From SZUA-1535 sp964594175 (GTDB taxonomy: Archaea; Aenigmatarchaeota; Aenigmatarchaeia; Aenigmatarchaeales; SZUA-1535): DNA of 20,885 nucleotides. A model generated the notes under the pieces. That model did no database searches. It saw nothing but the letters and a program-made list of their open reading frames with translations, and was not told the DNA's origin. Location of the stretch: NCBI GenBank assembly GCA_964594175.1, contig CAZQLM010000010.1:1-20885 (forward strand), read 5' to 3'. Position numbers and translations under genes: made by a program. Shown here piece after piece: positions 1 through 5,131 of this stretch (within the stretch, counting starts at the first letter, position 1; every line of letters starts with the position of its first letter).

Positions 1-84
1 ACTATAGAAAAGAATGTTTAGCTAAATATTTAATGTAAAATATATATTGCTTTGAATGTTTTCAGATTATTACGCTGTAATATT

Positions 85-102
85 TCTCACAAAATTGTGA
101 GA
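85..102. repeat. 18-bp perfect palindrome (8+2+8)
   Basis: TCTCACAA, a 2-nt AA spacer, then TTGTGAGA. The left arm recurs as a direct copy (TCTCACAAAA) at 207-216. This is the symmetry expected of a dimeric regulator's operator, or of a hairpin in RNA. Confidence 0.75.
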
Positions 103-108
103 GTTAAA

Positions 109-120
109 GTTCATGTGAAC
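109..120. repeat. Short inverted repeat (5+2+5)
   Basis: GTTCA, spacer TG, TGAAC. It lies 6 nt downstream of the palindrome at 85-102 and 9 nt upstream of the one at 130-146. Alone it would be unremarkable. Confidence 0.6.
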
Positions 121-129
121 ACAGAAAAC

Positions 130-146
130 AAGCTGTTAAACAGCTT
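130..146. repeat. 17-bp perfect inverted repeat followed by a T-run
   Basis: AAGCTGTT, one A, AACAGCTT, then ATTTTTG. An 8-bp stem followed by a T-rich tract resembles an intrinsic terminator for rightward transcription from beyond the window. It could also be one stem of a larger fold. Confidence 0.6.
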
Positions 147-237
147 ATTTTTGTTAAAAAACATGTTAAATAAAGTATAAGAAAAAATTTCGGAGATTTT
201 TTAAACTCTCACAAAAACCACCACAAGAAATAAACTA

Positions 238-250
238 TTTAAATTTAAAT
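238..250 (+). promoter_or_regulatory. TATA-like box for the gene at 268
   Basis: The A+T tract TTTAAATTTAAAT is centred about 25 nt before the ATG at 268 and there is no Shine-Dalgarno, as expected for a leaderless archaeal transcript. Confidence 0.5.
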
Positions 251-267
251 TTCACCTAAAAAATAAC

Positions 268-543
268 ATGTATTCGGCAAGGCTTCTTGCTGAATACCAA
301 CTTCAACTTTCTAAAGGAATTTACCCTTTTGCTGAAAGGATATATGAAGACCTTAAGGGAAAAACCTTAAGTGTAGAGGAATTGAAAATGTATTTTTTAA
401 GTGAATATTGCGTTACCGATTTTTTCAAAGATCCTGAAATTATATCGGCTTTACAATTTCTAGAAGGAAAAGGAAAAGTAGAAAGGATATTCAATAAAGA
501 CAGGTTAACTCACTTTAGATTCTTACTATCGAAAAAAATTTAA
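268..543 (+). CDS. Hypothetical protein, 91 aa
   Basis: I do not recognise this family. The product is soluble, with no signal peptide, membrane segment or cysteine cluster. The first 30 residues look helical. A second part reads as helices followed by a basic beta-hairpin-like end (residues 61-86, around FLEGKGKVERI and THFRFLL), which would suit a small winged-helix DNA-binding fold; that is inference from residue pattern only. The ATG at 268 is preferred because a TATA-like tract lies about 25 nt upstream and no Shine-Dalgarno is present. The next gene follows after 24 nt but has its own TATA-like sequence. The palindrome-rich region immediately upstream could contain sites for autoregulation (speculation). 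Confidence 0.7.
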   Translation: MYSARLLAEYQLQLSKGIYPFAERIYEDLKGKTLSVEELKMYFLSEYCVTDFFKDPEIISALQFLEGKGKVERIFNKDRLTHFRFLLSKKI

Positions 544-567
544 AATTAACTTTCAAAATTTTTTTTC

Positions 568-861
568 ATGCTTACACCTATAGAAAAAGCGTACTTAGGC
601 GATATAAAACCTTCTGAAGATTATTATATTTGTGGAATTAAAGGAAATACGTATCTTACAAGCTTTAGCTTACAGAATTTAACAATTTTAGGAGAGGTTA
701 TTGATATTCTTTCAGAAAACAACAATGAAAAAATCGCTCAATACAGAGAACAAGGCTACTGGTATCTAAGATTAGAAAAGGGTAGGGTGGCAATAATAAA
801 ACCATTCTCTCTTTACGAAGCAATTGAAATTAAACAAAAAATTTTAAGAAACAAGCTTTAG
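568..861 (+). CDS. Hypothetical protein, 97 aa
   Basis: The family is not recognised. It is a small soluble protein with a beta-rich centre (residues 19-36, then YWYLRLEKGRVAIIKP near 64-79) and a terminal helix. It has one cysteine and no catalytic motif I can name. There is no Shine-Dalgarno; a TATA-like AATTTAAAAT at about 537-546, overlapping the end of the preceding gene, is centred about 27 nt before the ATG, so it may have its own leaderless transcript. The thioredoxin-reductase-like gene starts 11 nt after its stop. The shared strand and tight spacing of the three genes suggest a cluster, but nothing ties this protein to redox work. Confidence 0.7.
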   Translation: MLTPIEKAYLGDIKPSEDYYICGIKGNTYLTSFSLQNLTILGEVIDILSENNNEKIAQYREQGYWYLRLEKGRVAIIKPFSLYEAIEIKQKILRNKL

Positions 862-872
862 TTATTTTCTTC

Positions 873-1748
873 ATGTACGATGTTGTTATAATTGGTGCAG
901 GACCAGCTGGTTTGAGCGCAGCTATCTATTGTGCGAGAGCAAAGCTAAAAACTTTGGTTCTTGATAGCGGAGAAAGCGCTTTAAAAAAAGCCAATGTGAT
1001 AGAAAATTACTTTGGAATTGAAAGCATTTCTGGCGAGAATCTTTTGGAAATAGGAAAAAAACAAGCTTTGCATTTCGGAGCTGAAATAAGGAAAGAGGAA
1101 GCTTTAAACATTTCTCCAAGTACAAACGGTTATATAATAGAAACCTCTAAGAACAAATACGAAGCAAAATATATCATTCTTGCTGTAGGAGCAAGAAGAG
1201 CTAAACCAGATTTAAAAAACCTCGAAAAATTTGAAGGTAAAGGAATAAGCTATTGTGCAACTTGCGATGCTTTCTTTTTCAAGGGAAAAAAGGTCGCTGT
1301 CCTCGGGCATAAAGACTATGCAATAAAAGAAGCTTTAGAGCTTGCTCAGCATGCTAGTGAAGTTTACATCCTTACTAACGGTAACTCTCTCGAACTTTCT
1401 CCGGAAATGCAAAAACATGTTGGTAAGTTCAAAGTCATAAACAAAAAAGTCCATTCCTGTTTTGGAAAAGAAAACCTCCAAGGAGTTGTTTTCGATGACG
1501 GAGAAAAACTTTTCGTTGAAGGACTTTTCATAGCTTTAGATCCTTCTTCTCCCTTAACTTTAGCAAGAAAACTTGCTTTACAAATAGAAAATGGAATTAT
1601 TATTACAGATAAAAACCAGTTTACAGGAATTCCTAGAATCTATGCCTGTGGTGATTGCGCAAGCATGGAAAGGCAGGTTGGTGTAGCGGTTGGAGAAGGA
1701 ATAAGGGCGGCCCTGGCAATTATAAGAGAATTCTTTAATGAAAGATAA
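873..1748 (+). CDS. trxB: Thioredoxin-reductase-like flavoprotein with atypical nucleotide site
   Basis: FAD-dependent disulfide reductase of the low-Mr thioredoxin reductase family, 291 aa, cytosolic. Residues 1-30 carry the FAD dinucleotide fold (GAGPAG at 8-13, acidic D31). The redox-active pair is C128-A-T-C131. The C-terminal FAD motif is CGDCAS at 259-264. The family transfers electrons through FAD and the CxxC to a thioredoxin-like partner. What is odd is the second dinucleotide site: where NADPH enzymes have GGGxSA and later HRR, this protein reads VLGHKDYA (143-150) and ILTNG (166-170). Loss of both motifs suggests it does not use NADPH; ferredoxin-dependent flavin thioredoxin reductases and a few archaeal TrxRs are known precedents. 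A TATA-like AAATTTTAAG tract at about 838-848 fits a leaderless start. No thioredoxin gene is adjacent. Confidence 0.9.
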   Translation: MYDVVIIGAGPAGLSAAIYCARAKLKTLVLDSGESALKKANVIENYFGIESISGENLLEIGKKQALHFGAEIRKEEALNISPSTNGYIIETSKNKYEAKYIILAVGARRAKPDLKNLEKFEGKGISYCATCDAFFFKGKKVAVLGHKDYAIKEALELAQHASEVYILTNGNSLELSPEMQKHVGKFKVINKKVHSCFGKENLQGVVFDDGEKLFVEGLFIALDPSSPLTLARKLALQIENGIIITDKNQFTGIPRIYACGDCASMERQVGVAVGEGIRAALAIIREFFNER

Positions 1749-1757
1749 ATTATGTAA

Positions 1758-1768
1758 AGTTTTTATTC
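1758..1768 (+). promoter_or_regulatory. TATA-like box for the CWB2 protein gene
   Basis: AGTTTTTATTC is centred about 27 nt upstream of the ATG at 1791. An ATG at 1786 is out of frame and stops after four codons, so 1791 is the start. Confidence 0.5.
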
Positions 1769-1790
1769 TCATAACCATTTAATTTTATGC

Positions 1791-3641
1791 ATGATAGATA
1801 AAAAAACTATATACTTGGCTTTTAGCCTGTTAGTAATTCCACTAGCACAAGCAACTCCAGCAATGCTGGCAACAGATGTGAGCTATGCAGATATCCTTGT
1901 TGCAAGCGCAGCAGCAAGCAAGGTGGGCGCAGAGGTTTATTATGTAAACAATGACACAGTTCCAGAAGACATCTACTCGGCTTTGCAGGAATTAAGCCCA
2001 GAGCAAATATATATTATAGGTGGGCCTGCAGTGGTAAGTGAAAATCTTGAGACAAATCTTTCTCAAAGCTACAACGTTACGAGAATCTGGGGAATGACAC
2101 GCTACGGAACAGCGGCAGAAGTAGCAAAATACTTCTGGCCAGAAGGTGTTGAAAGGGCTGTACTGGTAAGAGATGACATAGGAAGCACAGACGAGGAACT
2201 AGCAAGCCTCGTAGCAAGAGCAAAAGATATAGCTGTAACTCAACAAATTCCGCTATTACTTATACCACAAGATTCTATACCAAGCGAAACAGAAGAAGCT
2301 ATTAAAGAGCTAGGTGTTAAAGAAGTTTATCTAATCGGAGAAATAGAAGATTCTGTAAAAGATTATCTCAACGAGATTGGAATAAATATAATAGTGGAAG
2401 CTGAAAATGAAGAAGAAGTGGAAAATATTGCAATAGAGAATGCTCAAAAGCTCGTAATAGTGGCAGTGAGTTCTTGGAAAGATTTAATTGCAGCACCTTT
2501 TGTACCAAATGGAGTTGCAGTTATTGTAAGAGGCGAGGAACAAATACCAAGCGTTGTAGACAAAGTGAAAACTCTTGTTGAGGATGGAAAAATAGACGAA
2601 ATCAAAGTCGTTGGCATTCCTTGGCTTGCAGAGAAAATATGCAGCGCTTTAGCCAGTGAAAATATAGAGCACGAATGCATAACAGGAAAGAGAGCATTTA
2701 TCGCTAAAAAATTAATGAAAAAACTAAGGGAAAGAATCAGAAAACTAAGAGAGGAATATCATAAACTAAAAGAAAGAATAAAAGAAAAACTCGAAGAAAA
2801 TGATGAAAGGATTAAAAAAGCATGCGAAATAGCTTATGAAAAGGCAAAAAGCATAATAGAAAGCTTTAATGAAACAGAAGAAATTCCTTCTACAATAGAA
2901 GCAAGATACAGCCTTATAGAAGCCCTAAAAGAAGATTGTGATAATGCCCTGCAGAATGAGGAATACTTCAAAGCATTCAAAATCGCTAGAGAAATGCGAC
3001 ACGAAACGGATATGCTCGTTTGGCAGGCTAGAAACATTTTAGGAGAAGAAATAAATGAAGAAATTCAAGCAGAAACAAGACCAAAAAGAGAACTTATGAA
3101 AAGAGTTACTGCTCTCAAAGCCAGGATAGAAAAAATGAAAGAAATTTTAGAAAAACTACCGGAACGTTGCAGAAAGGAGTTAAGGATAGCAAATGAACTC
3201 GCAAATAAAGGAGAATACAAAAGGGCAATGGAAAAACTAATGATAGCAAAACGTTATTGCGAAATTGAAAAAATAAGAAAGCTAAGAAGAATAGCGGCAA
3301 AGGAAGTTAAAGGCAAAAAAGCCAAAGTATGCATTCAAGTTTTAACACCAGCTGTTAATCCAAAAACAAACGAATGCAAAGTATTTCCAACACCATGCGA
3401 CGTTCCAGAAGGATGGAAGATAGTTAGAAGTTGCAGAGCGGTTCAGGTGGTAAAACAAATCACAACACAAAGCAAAGAATGCGCAGAGCTTGCTAAAAAA
3501 TTAAGAGAATTACGAAGTAAAGGAGCTTCTTCAGAGGACATCCAAAAAATAGTCAGAGAAATAAGAACGAAATGCATTTCACCTATCGCTAAAGCAGCTA
3601 AACAAACAACCAGCTTACCAGAAATACCGGGAATCAGATAA
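1791..3641 (+). CDS. Secreted protein with cell-wall-binding type 2 repeats and Cys-rich module
   Basis: A 616-aa exported protein. Residues 1-21 form a signal peptide (hydrophobic 7-19, likely cleavage after AQA). Residues ~25-298 hold about three degenerate CWB2 (PF04122-like) repeats; the clearest is IYIIGGPAVVS (73-83) followed by VTRIWGMTRYGTAAEVA (96-112), with VYLIGEI (179-185) and IKVVGIP (271-277) marking later copies. Residues ~300-505 are very charged Lys/Glu-rich helices, likely coiled coil. Residues 514-548 are a compact module with C514, C529, C536 and C548 around NPKTNECKVFPTPCDVPEGW. A short helical tail with C564 and C595 follows. No C-terminal membrane anchor is visible. In bacteria CWB2 repeats attach proteins to wall polymers; in archaea they occur in surface proteins. 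A surface-layer or adhesion role is inferred. It converges on the nuclease gene with a 1-nt gap. Confidence 0.88.
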   Translation: MIDKKTIYLAFSLLVIPLAQATPAMLATDVSYADILVASAAASKVGAEVYYVNNDTVPEDIYSALQELSPEQIYIIGGPAVVSENLETNLSQSYNVTRIWGMTRYGTAAEVAKYFWPEGVERAVLVRDDIGSTDEELASLVARAKDIAVTQQIPLLLIPQDSIPSETEEAIKELGVKEVYLIGEIEDSVKDYLNEIGINIIVEAENEEEVENIAIENAQKLVIVAVSSWKDLIAAPFVPNGVAVIVRGEEQIPSVVDKVKTLVEDGKIDEIKVVGIPWLAEKICSALASENIEHECITGKRAFIAKKLMKKLRERIRKLREEYHKLKERIKEKLEENDERIKKACEIAYEKAKSIIESFNETEEIPSTIEARYSLIEALKEDCDNALQNEEYFKAFKIAREMRHETDMLVWQARNILGEEINEEIQAETRPKRELMKRVTALKARIEKMKEILEKLPERCRKELRIANELANKGEYKRAMEKLMIAKRYCEIEKIRKLRRIAAKEVKGKKAKVCIQVLTPAVNPKTNECKVFPTPCDVPEGWKIVRSCRAVQVVKQITTQSKECAELAKKLRELRSKGASSEDIQKIVREIRTKCISPIAKAAKQTTSLPEIPGIR

Positions 3642-3642
3642 A

Positions 3643-4302
3643 TTACTTTTCATTTTTTTCACATTTTTCTTTGTATTCGCAGAAATTGCACATCCATCTA
3701 ATTTCTTCAACTATTTTAGCTTCTGGTAAAGGAAGTTTGTCATTCACCAAAGCTCTATGAAGCTTCCTGAAACGTTCTATAATAAGTTCTGCCCAAAAAG
3801 CATCGTACTCAAGTTTGAAACTTTTTGTTTCCAATGTTGTTTTATCTATGTAAAGCAAAATACCTTCTTTTATGCCAGTTACATGCATGTAAAATTGCAG
3901 TTGAATCATATGCGAATTTTGAGGCTTGTTTATACTCCTTATGTCTTTACAACTTTTAACTTCTACAAGAATTTTTCTGTTATCAGTTTTTAGAAGGATA
4001 AGGTCGTCTATTCTTCCAGAAATAACAAAGTCATCAACCTTTAGCTCGATTGGTATTTCAGAATCTATAAGTTCTATTTCAGGAATCTTTTCACTTTTCA
4101 ATACCTTCACAACAAAATCATGCATTATGTTTCCTAACTCGAAAATCTTCAAAAGCCTGGGCTTTACTTTCACAGGGTATTTGTAGGAATAGTAAAGGTT
4201 TCTCAGGCATCTACCAATTTCAGAAGGATAATATCTTCCGATTTTCTTTTCATGAATCTCTTTTTCAAGAAACCTTTCTATAACCTTGTTAAAGTCTATC
4301 AT
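3643..4302 (-). CDS. Cas4/RecB-like PD-(D/E)XK nuclease with Fe-S cysteines
   Basis: A 219-aa nuclease of the Cas4/RecB-like family. Visible motifs: C32 in PSEIGRCLR, H61 in GNIMHDF, D99/D100 in SGRIDD, E114-V-K116 in ILVEVKS, Q134-LQFY, and C205, C208 and C214 near the C-terminus. The four cysteines match the [4Fe-4S] ligands of Cas4-type proteins; H, D, E and K form the metal-dependent nuclease centre. Such enzymes resect DNA ends or process prespacers. No cas1, cas2 or repeat array occurs here, so this is a stand-alone copy and a CRISPR role is not supported; DNA repair is equally possible. A GTG at 4311 would add three residues, but the TATA-like tract at 4322-4333 lies about 26 nt from the ATG at 4302, so I choose 4302. 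It is divergent from the small zinc ribbon gene. Confidence 0.88.
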   Translation of the reverse strand: MIDFNKVIERFLEKEIHEKKIGRYYPSEIGRCLRNLYYSYKYPVKVKPRLLKIFELGNIMHDFVVKVLKSEKIPEIELIDSEIPIELKVDDFVISGRIDDLILLKTDNRKILVEVKSCKDIRSINKPQNSHMIQLQFYMHVTGIKEGILLYIDKTTLETKSFKLEYDAFWAELIIERFRKLHRALVNDKLPLPEAKIVEEIRWMCNFCEYKEKCEKNEK

Positions 4303-4321
4303 GCTAAACACTTTTCAGAAG

Positions 4322-4333
4322 ATTTAAATAAAG
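4322..4333 (-). promoter_or_regulatory. TATA-like box for the Cas4-like gene
   Basis: On the minus strand the tract reads CTTTATTTAAAT, centred about 26 nt from the ATG at 4302 and only about 17 nt from the upstream GTG. This spacing supports the shorter start. Confidence 0.5.
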
Positions 4334-4383
4334 TTTCAAAACCACTAAAATCGACAAAAAACGAGTTATGGTTCGCCGTAATC

Positions 4384-4395
4384 TTTATATATAAG
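4384..4395 (+). promoter_or_regulatory. TATA box for the 43-aa zinc ribbon gene
   Basis: TTTATATATAAG is a strong archaeal TATA box. Expected initiation near 4415 leaves a leader of about 20 nt containing GGGGTGG (4423-4429), a Shine-Dalgarno in front of the ATG at 4435. Confidence 0.55.
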
Positions 4396-4434
4396 TTCGA
4401 CAATTAATAATGCGTTGCTTCTGGGGTGGCGCAT

Positions 4435-4566
4435 ATGGGCAAAGAATGGAAAGTACTTGTTTGGCGCTGTCCAAAATGCGGAAGAGAGTATTCATACACA
4501 TCTTATGTGAAAACAAGAAATAACCGATGCAGATGCGGAACAAAGCTTGTGCTAGAATTGAACTGA
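4435..4566 (+). CDS. Small zinc ribbon protein, 43 aa
   Basis: A 43-residue protein with C12-P-K-C15 and C32-R-C34, one zinc ribbon whose second half is CxC rather than CxxC. The remaining residues are basic and aromatic (KEWKVLVWRCPKCGREYSY), as in small archaeal RNA- or DNA-binding ribbons. A strong TATA box (4384-4395) and a GGGGTGG Shine-Dalgarno 5 nt before the ATG support expression. A competing ATG upstream in another frame (37 codons) lacks a Shine-Dalgarno and gives no recognisable protein. The gene is divergent from the Cas4-like nuclease across 132 bp. I cannot assign a function; related short ribbons include ribosomal proteins and polymerase subunits, but this matches none I know. 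Confidence 0.75.
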   Translation: MGKEWKVLVWRCPKCGREYSYTSYVKTRNNRCRCGTKLVLELN

Positions 4567-4601
4567 GCTCCCTTTCTTTTAAATTATTCAATTTATTCTA
4601 T

Positions 4602-5033
4602 TTACCCGATATAATTTGTTTCGCCTCTTTTTACAGGTCTTGCAACAGGAAAAGGTATGGGACTTGGTAACCCGAGTTCATCTGCTAAACCTATAGCTTT
4701 AACAAGACATCTCCTTAACACATGGTTGATCACGAAAAGATTAACATTTTCTGGTAAATTTTTCTTTTTCTTCCAGTTTTCTAAAAGTTTCGAGGAATTC
4801 TTATGTAAAAACAGAATGTGTCCTTCTATCTTAATCTCTCCCTGTTTCTTTCTTTGCGAGCTGTATTCGCAGGAAAATTCGAAATTTATCTTGAGACATT
4901 TTTTGTTTATCGCTTTAACTTCCGTTTCTTCAACCTCTTTAATAGAAGTTTTATTATTTATATTCAAAGGTAAACCTATTTGCTCTTCCCTCTTACACGT
5001 TATGCTTTTGATAAAAAAACCTATTATTTCCAT
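4602..5033 (-). CDS. Conserved archaeal protein of unknown function, 143 aa
   Basis: The pattern resembles an uncharacterised archaeal family: alternating beta strands with a charged lead (SITCKREEQ at 10-18), a GEIKIEGHILFL strand pair near 65-76, then a long helix (NHVLRRCLVKAIGLADELG) ending in LPSPIPFPVARP. This layout, beta sheet followed by a helix and a Pro-rich segment, is loosely like the SecB export chaperone, but I would not assign that without a structure comparison. No signal peptide or membrane span. The start at 5033 is supported by a strong Shine-Dalgarno, GAGGTGAT at 5037-5044. It is divergent from reverse gyrase; the TATA-like element at 5081-5092 could serve both directions. 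Confidence 0.75.
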   Translation of the reverse strand: MEIIGFFIKSITCKREEQIGLPLNINNKTSIKEVEETEVKAINKKCLKINFEFSCEYSSQRKKQGEIKIEGHILFLHKNSSKLLENWKKKKNLPENVNLFVINHVLRRCLVKAIGLADELGLPSPIPFPVARPVKRGETNYIG

Positions 5034-5036
5034 TGT

Positions 5037-5044
5037 ATCACCTC
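5037..5044 (-). promoter_or_regulatory. Strong Shine-Dalgarno (GAGGTGAT)
   Basis: The minus-strand sequence GAGGTGAT precedes the ATG at 5033. It is one of the best ribosome binding sites in the window and fixes this start. Confidence 0.7.
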
Positions 5045-5080
5045 GTTATTTAAAAAACTTTAGAGAATTTTGTTTTTAGT

Positions 5081-5092
5081 GTTTATAAATTT
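5081..5092. promoter_or_regulatory. TATA-like element between divergent genes
   Basis: GTTTATAAAT on the plus strand, ATTTATAAAC on the minus strand. It sits about 46 nt before the reverse gyrase ATG and about 50 nt before the divergent gene at 5033, leaving short leaders for each. Shared use is inference. Confidence 0.4.
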
Positions 5093-5131
5093 TGCAAACA
5101 AATAAAAATACCTTGTAGCAAAACACAAATT

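Larger units (their letters stand above)
1..267. other. Non-coding region rich in short palindromes
   Basis: No credible ORF is present on either strand. The stretch holds perfect inverted repeats at 85-102, 109-120 and 130-146, plus a longer-range 11-bp inverted pair (95-105 with 204-214). The hexamer GTTAAA occurs at 103, 135, 153 and 165. The right end carries the TATA-like promoter of the gene at 268. It could be a structured RNA, an operator region or the end of an upstream transcription unit; the sequence alone does not decide. Confidence 0.5.

Noticed and set aside
1..267. Replication origin in the palindrome-rich region
   Set aside because: No Orc1/Cdc6 gene, origin recognition box or GC-skew evidence can be seen here.
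922..1125. Minus-strand open frame inside the thioredoxin reductase gene
   Set aside because: Antisense shadow of a confidently identified gene; no promoter, Shine-Dalgarno or recognisable protein.
3643..4302. CRISPR locus suggested by the Cas4-like gene
   Set aside because: No direct-repeat array, leader, cas1 or cas2 within the window.
4385..4591. Minus-strand 68-codon frame across the divergent promoter region
   Set aside because: It is antisense to the zinc ribbon gene, runs through that gene's TATA box and has no family match.
4657..5079. Plus-strand 140-codon frame opposite the conserved archaeal protein
   Set aside because: The minus-strand gene has a strong Shine-Dalgarno and a conserved-looking sequence; the plus frame is low-complexity Phe/Leu/Ser antisense.
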